IMG/VR virus record: IMGVR_UViG_3300020220_003109
Location: 1 to 25,142 of that record
DNA: 25,142 bases
Source: a virus
Strand: one strand, 5' to 3'
A program made the translations under genes and the position numbers. Below the pieces are notes generated by a model that saw nothing but the letters and a program-made list of their open reading frames with translations, searched no databases and had not been told where the DNA came from. This document shows positions 7,647-14,189 of the stretch, piece by piece; positions within the stretch are counted from its first letter, which is position 1, and every line of letters begins with the position of its first letter.

Positions 7647-8260
7647 GTATTTTTTGTGATATTGTAGAGTCCGAACTAGAGATTCTATCTTGGATGTTCA
7701 TGACTAGAGCTGATATCAAAAAGATCATCAATATTCCTTATGGAGTATATGCATTTACAAAGCCAATGAAGTCTTTACCAAAAGACAACATTTGGCCACA
7801 CACGATTGAAGAAACTCAATATTTTGGAATGGCGGGCAAGAGTGAATCATATTTAGATTTTCATCATGATAGAAAACGTGATACTGTAAACAACGCATAT
7901 TGGTCACAAAGTATATTGCATAAAAGAATATGTGCACATATAAAGAAGCTAAACACCAATATTTTGACTGAAGAAAAAATGTATAATCTTTATCATGAGT
8001 TATATGGTGTAAATGATGTAGATAAGATTACATTGTGTGTCATGCGGCCTAGAAAAACAATAAAAAATAGCGAGATTAGGGCATGGTTAAAAGCAATGGA
8101 AAGCAATATAATTTTAGCATATTCAAATAAGTTTGATCAGATTCCGATACTAAATTCAGATCATAAAGTAAATATTGGAAATAATTTGAGAAGGGAAAAT
8201 TCATACTGTCAAGCTAGAAGAAAGCAGCTTGAAAACAACTTGGAAGGATTTTTTGCATAA
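7643..8260 (+). CDS. GIY-YIG-domain protein between clamp-loader genes
   Basis: I choose the GTG at 7643: it overlaps the gene 44 stop as GTGA and has TGGAG upstream (GGAG about 11 nt away), giving 205 residues. ATGs at 7694 and 7700 lack good ribosome-binding sites. Signs of a GIY-YIG nuclease are YGVYAF (33-38), YFGMAGKS (60-67) and a later ESNIILAY...IPILN block, which matches the family's catalytic Glu helix and PxLN end. No NUMOD3 repeats are seen, so target recognition must lie in the unfamiliar middle and C-terminal parts. In T4, genes 44 and 62 are adjacent, so this gene is an insertion, most simply a homing endonuclease or a derived one. A non-nuclease role cannot be excluded. Base composition resembles its neighbours. 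Confidence 0.65.
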   Translation: MSIFCDIVESELEILSWMFMTRADIKKIINIPYGVYAFTKPMKSLPKDNIWPHTIEETQYFGMAGKSESYLDFHHDRKRDTVNNAYWSQSILHKRICAHIKKLNTNILTEEKMYNLYHELYGVNDVDKITLCVMRPRKTIKNSEIRAWLKAMESNIILAYSNKFDQIPILNSDHKVNIGNNLRRENSYCQARRKQLENNLEGFFA

Positions 8261-8688
8261 TGGATCTATTCAAGGATATTATACCCTCAATTCAAAAGAC
8301 AAAAAAGGACTTGTCAAATGAGCCAGACTTTAAAAAGTCGTATAACGCATTTGTGGTCAATCGTGCGCTATCATATCATGTGGATTCTATACTCTACGCC
8401 AATGAAATGAATAGTAGGCATGGACTGGACGAAAATCTACAATATCATTTTTATCTAAATACTATAAGATCTATGAAACGCAAGTTTCAGCCGTGGGTCA
8501 AAAAAGAGAAGAATGATATTCTGGAGGCCGTAAAAGAGTACTACCAGTTTTCTAACGCAAAGGCATTAGAGGCAATGCGTCTTCTCTCCACTGATCAGGT
8601 TGATCATATAATAACTATAACAAAAAAAGGTGGAGTGAGTAATGTGGAGCGTAGAGGACATGGTGGAGGTGACGCTAAAAGAGCGTGA
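8260..8688 (+). CDS. 62: Clamp-loader small subunit (gp62)
   Basis: A 142-residue protein (T4 gp62 is 187). It opens MDLFKD as T4 opens MSLFKD, and SYNAFVVNRALSYHVDSILY followed by YHFYLNTIRSMKRKFQPWVK parallels the T4 segment YSKFMVENALSQ...[20 protein letters not shown]. It is the non-ATPase subunit of the gp44/62 clamp loader. The start overlaps the previous stop (TAATG), with AAGGA 11 nt upstream. The C-terminus is short and its last 47 nt overlap the start of regA in another frame; the end (GGVSNVERRGHGGGDAKRA) looks unstructured, as if shaped by that overlap. Position just before regA supports the call. Confidence 0.85.
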   Translation: MDLFKDIIPSIQKTKKDLSNEPDFKKSYNAFVVNRALSYHVDSILYANEMNSRHGLDENLQYHFYLNTIRSMKRKFQPWVKKEKNDILEAVKEYYQFSNAKALEAMRLLSTDQVDHIITITKKGGVSNVERRGHGGGDAKRA

Positions 8689-9049
8689 TGACTTCCTAAA
8701 AGTCAAAGAAACACTAACTAGAATAGGCGTAGCTTCGAAGAAAGACCAAACACTTTATCAGTCTTGTCATATTCTTCACAAGCAAGGTAAATACTACATC
8801 GCACATTTTAAGGAATTATTTGCACTTGATGGTAAGCCAACAAACTTTTCAGAGGGTGATGTCGCAAGAAGAAACTCAATTGCAAATTTACTAGCAGAAT
8901 GGGGTTTGATAGCAATTGTGAAGCCAGAAAAGACCACAGATCCAGTATCACCTCTAAATCAAATCAAGATATTAGCTTTCAAAGATAAAAATGATTGGCA
9001 ACTTGTAGCAAAATACAATATTGGTAAGAAAAAAATTGAAACTGAATAA
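8642..9049 (+). CDS. regA: RegA translational repressor
   Basis: A 135-residue protein (T4 RegA is 122). DDFLKVKETLTRIGVA, then LYQSCHILHKQGKYYIAHFKE and the block SIANLLAEWGLIAIV match T4 RegA nearly residue for residue. RegA binds the start regions of early phage mRNAs and blocks ribosome loading; its T4 targets include genes 44, 45 and regA itself. The start at 8642 is preferred because GGAG is 6 nt upstream. The ATG at 8660 aligns with T4's start but has its GAGG only 2 nt away. The product thus carries six extra N-terminal residues. It begins inside gene 62 (47-nt overlap). In T4 the polymerase gene 43 follows; here dut does. Confidence 0.95.
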   Translation: MWSVEDMVEVTLKERDDFLKVKETLTRIGVASKKDQTLYQSCHILHKQGKYYIAHFKELFALDGKPTNFSEGDVARRNSIANLLAEWGLIAIVKPEKTTDPVSPLNQIKILAFKDKNDWQLVAKYNIGKKKIETE

Positions 9050-9067
9050 TTGATGGAGAGTTATATT

Positions 9068-9613
9068 ATGACAACAAAGTTGAAGTATTTTAAGTTACAT
9101 CCTCAAGCATTGGCACCAGTATACTCAACAACCAATGCTGCCTGCTTCGATATTTTTTCCTGTACATTTGCCAATATGGGTTTCGATGGATATGATGATA
9201 CAGGAAAAAAGTTTACTCGACTATTGACAACAGATGGTGGTATAACTGTATGTCCAAAAGAACGTATTCTTGCTCCAACAGGATTAATTTTTGACATACC
9301 TAAAGAGTACTCAATTCGTATTCATCCTCGTTCTGGATTATCTCTCAAAGAAGGTCTAACTTTGGCTAATGCTGAAGGAGTAATTGATTCCGATTACATG
9401 GAAGAAACATATGTTATGTTAACAAATATTTCAACAAAAAATATTATTATTCCCAATCTATCAAGAATTTGTCAGGGCGAACTTGTACGAAATAATAAAG
9501 CAACATTTGAAGAGATTAAGAAAAGACCAACTCGTGATGATACAAATCGTAAAGGTGGATTTGGTTCTACAGGTTCAAAAGTACTTGACAATTCATCAGC
9601 AAATACTATATAA
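9068..9613 (+). CDS. dut: dUTPase (trimeric type)
   Basis: Start at 9068: GGAG is about 10 nt upstream and the ATGs before it are poorly placed. The 181-residue product carries the trimeric dUTPase motifs: AACFDIFS (motif 1 region), HPRSGLSLKEGLTLANAEG and VIDSDY (motifs 2 and 3), ICQGEL (motif 4) and RKGGFGSTG (motif 5, closing over the nucleotide). It hydrolyses dUTP to dUMP and PPi, keeping uracil out of phage DNA and supplying dUMP for dTMP synthesis. An insert of about 30 residues separates motifs 1 and 2. Last gene of the replication operon; its end holds the -35 box and spacer of the next promoter. Confidence 0.9.
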   Translation: MTTKLKYFKLHPQALAPVYSTTNAACFDIFSCTFANMGFDGYDDTGKKFTRLLTTDGGITVCPKERILAPTGLIFDIPKEYSIRIHPRSGLSLKEGLTLANAEGVIDSDYMEETYVMLTNISTKNIIIPNLSRICQGELVRNNKATFEEIKKRPTRDDTNRKGGFGSTGSKVLDNSSANTI

Positions 9614-9614
9614 T
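9585..9614 (+). promoter_or_regulatory. Sigma-70-type promoter of hsp20
   Basis: TTGACA (9585-9590), 18 nt, TATAAT (9609-9614), overlapping the last codons of dut. The start point would be near 9621, inside the hairpin at 9617-9646. Confidence 0.7.
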
Positions 9615-9616
9615 AG

Positions 9617-9649
9617 ATACTCTAGCGCCATTTTGGGCTAGAGTATTTT
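9617..9649 (+). terminator. Hairpin after dut (terminator, or leader hairpin of hsp20)
   Basis: Perfect 10-bp stem ATACTCTAGC / GCTAGAGTAT (9617-9626 and 9637-9646), a 10-nt loop, then TTT. It would end the replication operon transcript. Transcripts from the promoter at 9585 would begin within the left arm and so lack the full stem, which would let them escape termination. The short T-run makes it weaker than the other terminators. Confidence 0.55.
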
Positions 9650-9674
9650 AAACTTGCTTAAAAGGAGTTAAAAA

Positions 9675-10118
9675 ATGACATTCGCATACGGACGCAGTCT
9701 ACTTCCTTCAACTGTTGGTTTTGATAGGCTTCTATCTACGCTGGATGAAGCACTAAATATACCTGAGAAGGTACTCACCTCGTATCCACCATACAATATC
9801 GCGAAGATAAGCGAAGATAAGTATGTAATTGAACTGGCCGTTGCTGGCTTCAAGAGAGAGGATATTGATATTACTCTTGAGGACAACAAACTAACAATTC
9901 AAGGAAATGCAAATAAAGATGAGATCGCAGATAAAACTTATTATCATCGTGGTATTGCTCTTCGTAATTTTACCCGTGTATTTACTCTCGCAGATACAGT
10001 TGTAGTAAGTAATGCTGATCTTGTTGATGGACTGCTTGTGATTAAATTACAGAACATCATTCCAGAAAGTAAGAAACCAAGAAAAATTTCACTAATAAAT
10101 GAAAAAGTTGTTGTGTAA
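9675..10118 (+). CDS. hsp20: Small heat-shock protein (Hsp20/alpha-crystallin)
   Basis: A 147-residue Hsp20: N-terminal arm with GFDRLLSTLD, an alpha-crystallin domain from PPYNIAKISEDKYVIELAVAGF through DITLEDNKLTIQG and YYHRGIALRNFTRVFTL to the strand DGLLVIKL, then a short tail with KKPRKISL in place of a classic IxI tail. It is an ATP-independent holdase that binds unfolding proteins; hsp20 genes are frequent in T4-like cyanophages. AAGGAG sits 8 nt before the ATG. It is a single-gene unit between its own promoter (9585) and terminator (10166). Confidence 0.93.
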   Translation: MTFAYGRSLLPSTVGFDRLLSTLDEALNIPEKVLTSYPPYNIAKISEDKYVIELAVAGFKREDIDITLEDNKLTIQGNANKDEIADKTYYHRGIALRNFTRVFTLADTVVVSNADLVDGLLVIKLQNIIPESKKPRKISLINEKVVV

Positions 10119-10165
10119 AAAATAATTTCTGAATAAATAATCACACTTACTTTCAACAATCAACC

Positions 10166-10200
10166 AGTCACCGTGAACAGAAAGTTCACGGTGACTTTCT
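10166..10200 (+). terminator. Strong terminator hairpin after hsp20
   Basis: Perfect 13-bp stem AGTCACCGTGAAC / GTTCACGGTGACT (10166-10178 and 10184-10196) with a 5-nt loop, followed by a short, broken T tract (TTCTATCT). Confidence 0.8.
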
Positions 10201-10219
10201 ATCTAGAAAGGATACTTTG

Positions 10220-10576
10220 ATGGAACAATACTGGGGTTATCACACCATGCTTGATTGTCGCGCTTGTGATATTGAATCAATTAAGAGTCATGATAATATC
10301 TATAATTTTGCTAAAAGTCTTGTGAATGCAATTGATATGAAAGCTTTTGGGGAACCCCAGATTGTTCACTTTGGCGAAGGAAATAAAGCAGGTTATACAC
10401 TTGTTCAACTCATTGAAACAAGCAATATCTGTGCTCATTTCTGCAATGATTCAGGTGATGCATACATTGATGTATTCTCTTGCAAACCTTATGATCGTGA
10501 TGTTGTTCGCGATGAGATTATCAAGTTCTTCAATCCTCGTCAAATTACAGTAAATTATATTGAACGACAGGCATAA
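10220..10576 (+). CDS. Divergent SpeD-family pyruvoyl decarboxylase (phage type)
   Basis: Start at ATG 10220, AAAGGA 7 nt upstream; 118 residues. The fold-defining SpeD pattern is present (IVHFGEGNKAGYTLVQLIE, then AYIDVFSC). Aligned to the classical SpeD next door, the pyruvoyl-forming Ser68, processing His73 and Cys88 keep exact 5- and 20-residue spacing, as in Thermotoga SpeD (Ser63, His68, Cys83). But the residue before the cleavage serine is Thr, not Glu, and the HTWPE motif of AdoMet decarboxylases reads HFCND. Phage proteins annotated speD in T4-like cyanophages look like this form. It should self-cleave and decarboxylate something; substrate may be AdoMet or a basic amino acid, since SpeD homologues with altered substrate have been reported (from memory). 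Confidence 0.75.
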   Translation: MEQYWGYHTMLDCRACDIESIKSHDNIYNFAKSLVNAIDMKAFGEPQIVHFGEGNKAGYTLVQLIETSNICAHFCNDSGDAYIDVFSCKPYDRDVVRDEIIKFFNPRQITVNYIERQA

Positions 10577-10578
10577 AA

Positions 10579-10926
10579 ATGAGTGGCGTATCATATATGG
10601 GTCGCCATGTCATTGCCGATCTTCATAATGTATCAACTGAAATTCTTGGCTCCATCAATTTTTGGAAAGATATTCTAATTGATGGAGCCATAAAATCCGG
10701 TGCCACAGTTCTAAGTGATCACTTTCATCATTTCGGAGATGGTTATGGTATTACCGGTGTAATTATTTTGGCCGAGAGTCATATTTCAATTCATACTTGG
10801 CCAGAAAAAAACTATGCAGCAATTGATGTGTTCATGTGCGGCACTTGCGATCCTGAGGTTGCAATAGATCATATTACAAGCAAGATAAATACTTTTGTTA
10901 AGAAAGACTTGATTTATCGTAAATAA
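10579..10926 (+). CDS. speD: S-adenosylmethionine decarboxylase proenzyme (classical SpeD)
   Basis: A 115-residue protein with the canonical SpeD signature: MGRHVIADL near the N-terminus, GATVL, and LAESHISIHTWPE. Ser67 after Glu66 is the autocleavage site that becomes the pyruvoyl cofactor; His72 and Cys87 stand at the usual spacing. The enzyme decarboxylates AdoMet to supply aminopropyl groups for spermidine. No spermidine synthase (speE) is seen in the window. Its start lies 2 nt after the previous stop with a weak ribosome-binding site, so it is probably coupled to the upstream paralogue. ATG at 10597 is an alternative start that would trim six residues. Firm family call. Confidence 0.92.
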   Translation: MSGVSYMGRHVIADLHNVSTEILGSINFWKDILIDGAIKSGATVLSDHFHHFGDGYGITGVIILAESHISIHTWPEKNYAAIDVFMCGTCDPEVAIDHITSKINTFVKKDLIYRK

Positions 10927-10937
10927 TTTGATATATT
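10909..10937 (+). promoter_or_regulatory. Candidate promoter leading into the sugar cluster
   Basis: TTGATT (10909-10914), 17 nt, TATATT (10932-10937), overlapping the end of speD. The start point would be near 10944, before GGAGA and the ATG at 10962. It is the only promoter-like match I see ahead of the long same-strand run that follows. Confidence 0.45.
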
Positions 10938-10961
10938 GTAATTAAGTTTTGGAGATTTATC

Positions 10962-11285
10962 ATGAGATATATTGGATACTCAGTCTCTCGCTGTGTGCGT
11001 GATATTGTAAAAAAACGCATCAATATCTACGCCATAGAAATTATTATTGGTCGCACTTCAATAGAAAATGAGCAACATGTTGCTGAAGTTGCTCGCTCAT
11101 ATCATAATCTACCAAAAAATGATTATCATTCTTGGTATGATTTGGATTATAATGCGTGTCATTCAGTTCTTTTAGAACTATATCGTGACGGTAAATTACA
11201 TCAGCCAAAATTATTTGGTAAGTATCCTATTCGTATGGATAATCATTGGGGTGTAATTTCACCATTTCCCATGAGCGCATTTTGA
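10962..11285 (+). CDS. Unknown small phage protein
   Basis: A 107-residue protein that I do not recognise. It starts well (TTTTGGAGA 6 nt before the ATG). Visible traits are an N-terminal basic segment (RDIVKKR), a middle with several His and Trp/Tyr pairs (YHSWYDLDYNACH) and a C-terminus rich in Pro and aromatic residues. There is no signal peptide, membrane segment or recognised motif. It follows a candidate promoter and its stop overlaps the start of the first glycosyltransferase (TGATG), so it may be the first gene of the sugar operon. Confidence 0.7.
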   Translation: MRYIGYSVSRCVRDIVKKRINIYAIEIIIGRTSIENEQHVAEVARSYHNLPKNDYHSWYDLDYNACHSVLLELYRDGKLHQPKLFGKYPIRMDNHWGVISPFPMSAF

Positions 11286-12010
11286 TGAAAGCCGTTGTTA
11301 TCATACCAACAACGGGCGACAAGAAAGTCTTACAAGCAATTAAGAGCGTTGAAAATCAAACTTACGCTAATACAAGTTATCTCATCGTTGTTGATGGTGA
11401 CAAGTTCAAGCATGAGTTTGATGATCTATTTGTAAATTCCAATTTTTACACGCCACCAAAAGATGTTGTGTATTTAAAGTACAATACTGGAGCTAATGGT
11501 TTTTATGGACATCGTATATATGCAGCATTTTCACATCTTGTAAACGAAGACATTATTCTTTTTCTAGATCAAGATAATTGGTTTGAATCTAATCATGTTG
11601 AGAATCTTGTTGAAACAATAAAAACACAAAATCTTGCATGGGCTCATAGTCTTCGCAATATCTATGACAAAAATGATAATTTTCTTTGTGAAGATGATTG
11701 TGAAAGTCTAGGCAAATGGCCAGCATGGAATGGACTTGACAATTTTCATGTAGATACATCTTCATATGCATTTAGACGAGAGTTTCTCATACAAGTTGCA
11801 TCTTTATGGCACTCTGGTTATGCGGGAGATCGTCGCTTTTTTAATATAGTTAAATCAATACCAAATGCACCATACGGAACGAGTGGCGTATATACATTGA
11901 ATTATAGGCTTGATGGTAATCCAAATTCAGCATCACCAGAATTTTTTCTACATGGCAACAAGATGATGGAACAAAAATATTACGGAAAATTTCCTTGGAG
12001 AAAATTATGA
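11285..12010 (+). CDS. Family-2-type glycosyltransferase
   Basis: A 241-residue GT-A glycosyltransferase. It opens with a family-2 core: AVVIIPTTGDKKVLQAIKSV, ENQTYANTSYLIVVDGD and the metal-binding FLDQDNW (DQD at 95-97), then acceptor-side features (DTSSYAFRREFL, GYAGDRRFF). The donor sugar is not predictable. The start is shared with the previous stop (TGATG). The last 69 nt of this gene are included in the first copy of a 102-bp tandem duplication; the stop at 12008-12010 lies inside that copy and overlaps the start ATG of the short stub ORF (ATGA). No membrane segment is seen. Confidence 0.85.
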   Translation: MKAVVIIPTTGDKKVLQAIKSVENQTYANTSYLIVVDGDKFKHEFDDLFVNSNFYTPPKDVVYLKYNTGANGFYGHRIYAAFSHLVNEDIILFLDQDNWFESNHVENLVETIKTQNLAWAHSLRNIYDKNDNFLCEDDCESLGKWPAWNGLDNFHVDTSSYAFRREFLIQVASLWHSGYAGDRRFFNIVKSIPNAPYGTSGVYTLNYRLDGNPNSASPEFFLHGNKMMEQKYYGKFPWRKL

Positions 12011-12145
12011 GCAACATAAAAATTGAATACATGCAAAAATATGTTTTTTCTACATGGTAACAAGATGATGGAACAAAAATATTACGGAAAATTTCCTTGG
12101 AGAAAATTATGAGCAACATAAAAATTGAATACATGCAAAAATATG
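11942..12145 (+). repeat. 102-bp tandem duplication (two copies, one mismatch)
   Basis: Copy 1 is 11942-12043 and copy 2 is 12044-12145. They differ only at 11956 (C) versus 12058 (T). Each copy holds the end of the glycosyltransferase gene, a GGAG ribosome-binding site (11997-12000 and 12099-12102) and the ATG plus first 12 codons of the next gene. The unit is 34 codons exactly, so the duplication keeps frame. The near-identity indicates a recent event. Confidence 0.97.
12007..12060 (+). pseudogene. Stub ORF: duplicated start of the next gene
   Basis: The first copy of the duplication carries a start (12007) with its own GGAG and encodes 17 residues, MSNIKIEYMQKYVFSTW, before TAA (12058-12060). 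The first 12 residues equal those of the real gene at 12109. The TAA exists only because of the single C-to-T difference between the copies. With C the frame would read through copy 2 and add 34 residues to the next protein. Probably translated as a short by-product and without function. Confidence 0.6.
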
Positions 12146-12687
12146 GATCAAATAAAGTTTTTGTGGAAACAGGAACATATTTGGGTGATACTGTTCAACT
12201 TGCACTAGATGCGGGATTTGATTTTGTTCATACAATTGAAGTAAACCAAGGTATGTATGATAAATGCAATTCTCGTTTTCAGAATAATGATAAAGTAAAA
12301 TTGTGGCTTGGCGATTCGGTAGATATTATTCCAAAAATTGTAGACGAACTAACAGAACCCGCAACATTTTGGCTTGATGCACATGCAAGCGGCCCATTAC
12401 CGGGAGGAAGATATGCACCTTGTCCTCTTATTTTGGAGCTAGAAGCTATCTATGGTAAAAAGAAATTACAATTTACTGAGAATGAAACAAAAGTATTTCG
12501 TGAAAAGTCTTCCATTAATACACATACAATTATGATCGATGATCGTCGTCTTTTGGGCTCAGCTGAATGGGGATATGTGCAAGAAAAGCAAATTATGGAT
12601 CTTATTTTTGCCATAAATTCAAATTATAAGATTCATTATCTTGATGGTCATCAAGCAAACGATATCATTTGTGCTACGGTGAAATGA
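12109..12687 (+). CDS. Rossmann-fold methyltransferase-like protein
   Basis: A 192-residue protein; start at 12109 (second copy of the duplicated start), GGAG 6 nt upstream. KVFVETGTYLGDTVQLAL resembles motif I of class I AdoMet methyltransferases, followed by the acidic HTIEVN (motif II), LWLGDS and ATFWLDAHASG (motif IV region), then TIMIDDRRLL. Proteins of this pattern, common in environmental viruses and polysaccharide clusters, are annotated as SAM-dependent methyltransferases, usually without experimental support. In a sugar cluster it would methylate a sugar or an acceptor; the substrate is unknown. A TTG in frame at 12097 could extend it by four residues but is unneeded. Confidence 0.65.
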   Translation: MSNIKIEYMQKYGSNKVFVETGTYLGDTVQLALDAGFDFVHTIEVNQGMYDKCNSRFQNNDKVKLWLGDSVDIIPKIVDELTEPATFWLDAHASGPLPGGRYAPCPLILELEAIYGKKKLQFTENETKVFREKSSINTHTIMIDDRRLLGSAEWGYVQEKQIMDLIFAINSNYKIHYLDGHQANDIICATVK

Positions 12688-12688
12688 T

Positions 12689-13552
12689 ATGAAAGATCTT
12701 ATTCTTGGATGTATAACAAATTATACTTTTGATAAAGTTGCAAACTGGGCAAACTCAATTGATCGTTCTGGTTTTGATGGACATAAAGTTGTCATAGCAT
12801 ACAATGTTGGCTTTGATATTGTAGATGAACTTACCAAAAGAAATTACACCGTAGTTACTTTCAATCGTGATGACGCAAATAGAAAATTTACATATCGTGA
12901 GAATTTTAATATTGTAGTTGATCGTTTTTATCATTCATGGCGTGTGTTAAACAATATTGAAGATCAAATAAGATATGTGATTGCTACGGATGTTAGGGAT
13001 ATTATATTTCAACGTAATCCAACGGAATGGTTAGATAATCTTTCTTCTTCTCATTCGAATACATTGATCGCTTCTACAGAAGGAATTAGATACAAGAATG
13101 AGGTTTGGGGAAACAATAATATGAGATCAAGTTTTCCTTTTGTTCATGAATACATGTCAAATAGAGTAATCTATAATGCTGGAGTGATAACGGGAAAGTC
13201 ACATACAATCAAGGATTTATTCTTGAATATCTATATGATTTGTGCTAACATGCCACATACTATTCCTGGTGGTGGTGGACCTGATCAAGCAGCATATAAT
13301 ATATTATTGACAATGAAGCAATATGAAAGTATTACTAGATTTACAAATGCAAAAGATGCATGGGCCGCACAACTTGGAACAGTTGCGGATCCCAGCAAGA
13401 TAAATCAATATAGACCGCATTTGACAGACTTTGAACCAATAATAAAAAATGGTGAAGTCTTGAACAATGAAGGTCATAAGTATTACATCGTACATCAGTA
13501 TGATAGAATACCAAATCTTCTTCCACTAATAAATTTAAAATATGGAATGTGA
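12689..13552 (+). CDS. Glycosyltransferase-like protein (nucleotide-diphospho-sugar fold)
   Basis: A 287-residue protein. Features of GT-A sugar transferases: an N-terminal strand DLILGCITNYTFDKV, a DxRD-type metal motif in YVIATDVRDIIFQRNP and the later NAGVITGKS followed by GGGGPDQAAYNILL, the N-G-V and D-Q pair typical of GT8-like and related families. I cannot assign a family number or donor. It starts 1 nt after the previous stop, so translation is coupled, and it ends with a Tyr-rich segment. There is no membrane segment; a soluble cytoplasmic enzyme is expected. Confidence 0.65.
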   Translation: MKDLILGCITNYTFDKVANWANSIDRSGFDGHKVVIAYNVGFDIVDELTKRNYTVVTFNRDDANRKFTYRENFNIVVDRFYHSWRVLNNIEDQIRYVIATDVRDIIFQRNPTEWLDNLSSSHSNTLIASTEGIRYKNEVWGNNNMRSSFPFVHEYMSNRVIYNAGVITGKSHTIKDLFLNIYMICANMPHTIPGGGGPDQAAYNILLTMKQYESITRFTNAKDAWAAQLGTVADPSKINQYRPHLTDFEPIIKNGEVLNNEGHKYYIVHQYDRIPNLLPLINLKYGM

Positions 13553-13553
13553 A

Positions 13554-14189
13554 ATGTCAGACATAATTAAAATCAACACGGCAACAAATTCATTTAAAAA
13601 AGTAGACAAGCCATTGACAATTGCGGAATATAAACAACAGGGAAAGTGGCCTTTTGATTTTATTTCAGGAAAAGGTCTTGTTAATGTAATTAATGATCAT
13701 TCTGTTCGTTTGAACAGAAATGTTGTAGGGCTTGAAATTGGTATTTGTAAAGGGGAAAACATTGTTCACTTTTTAGAACAAACAAATAGAATTGATAAAA
13801 TTTATTGTATTGATCCATATCTTCCTTATATGGATTGGGTTGGTCCCGTCACTCAAGAAGATATGGACCTTTGGTATGATATAACAATAAAAAACTTTGC
13901 GCCACATGCAGACAAGATTGTCATGTACAAAGAGGCATCTGATAAGTGTGTAAACAAATTTGAAAATAATCAATTTGACTATATTTTTATTGATGGTGAT
14001 CATTCGTATCAAGGTGTGACTAATGACTTAAATAACTTTTATGATAAACTAAAAATGGGTGGTATCTTTTCAGGTCATGATATTAATTTACCAGATGTTC
14101 AGAGAGCCTTGTCTGAATTTAGATCAACAAAAAATATTCAGAATGAAATGAAATTTACTGATATAAATGTTTGGTACTGGATAAAGTAA
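13554..14189 (+). CDS. Class I SAM-dependent methyltransferase (Methyltransf_24-like)
   Basis: Start at 13554, 1 nt after the previous stop; ATG at 13542 would overlap more and is less likely. The 211-residue product has a clear class I fold: motif I GLEIGICKGE (59-68), motif II YCIDPYL (84-90), and FDYIFIDGDHSYQGV followed by LKMGGIFSGHDI, the hallmark of the Methyltransf_24/TylF-type sugar and macrolide O-methyltransferases. The role would be O-methylation of a sugar. It ends TAATG into the fucosyltransferase gene, suggesting joint action on the same glycan. Confidence 0.8.
   Translation: MSDIIKINTATNSFKKVDKPLTIAEYKQQGKWPFDFISGKGLVNVINDHSVRLNRNVVGLEIGICKGENIVHFLEQTNRIDKIYCIDPYLPYMDWVGPVTQEDMDLWYDITIKNFAPHADKIVMYKEASDKCVNKFENNQFDYIFIDGDHSYQGVTNDLNNFYDKLKMGGIFSGHDINLPDVQRALSEFRSTKNIQNEMKFTDINVWYWIK

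Noticed and set aside
9290-9320. TTGACA boxes inside genes at about 9290, 9225, 13307 and 19774 as promoters
   Set aside because: No acceptable -10 box at 16-18 nt, or only a poor one, and no sensible downstream start.
12097-12108. TTG start four codons before the methyltransferase ATG
   Set aside because: It would overlap its own GGAG; the ATG at 12109 has a correctly spaced ribosome-binding site.
11942-12145. Reading the duplication as a frameshift that inactivates the glycosyltransferase
   Set aside because: The glycosyltransferase frame ends at its natural stop (12010) within copy 1 and the methyltransferase is whole from copy 2; both genes appear intact.
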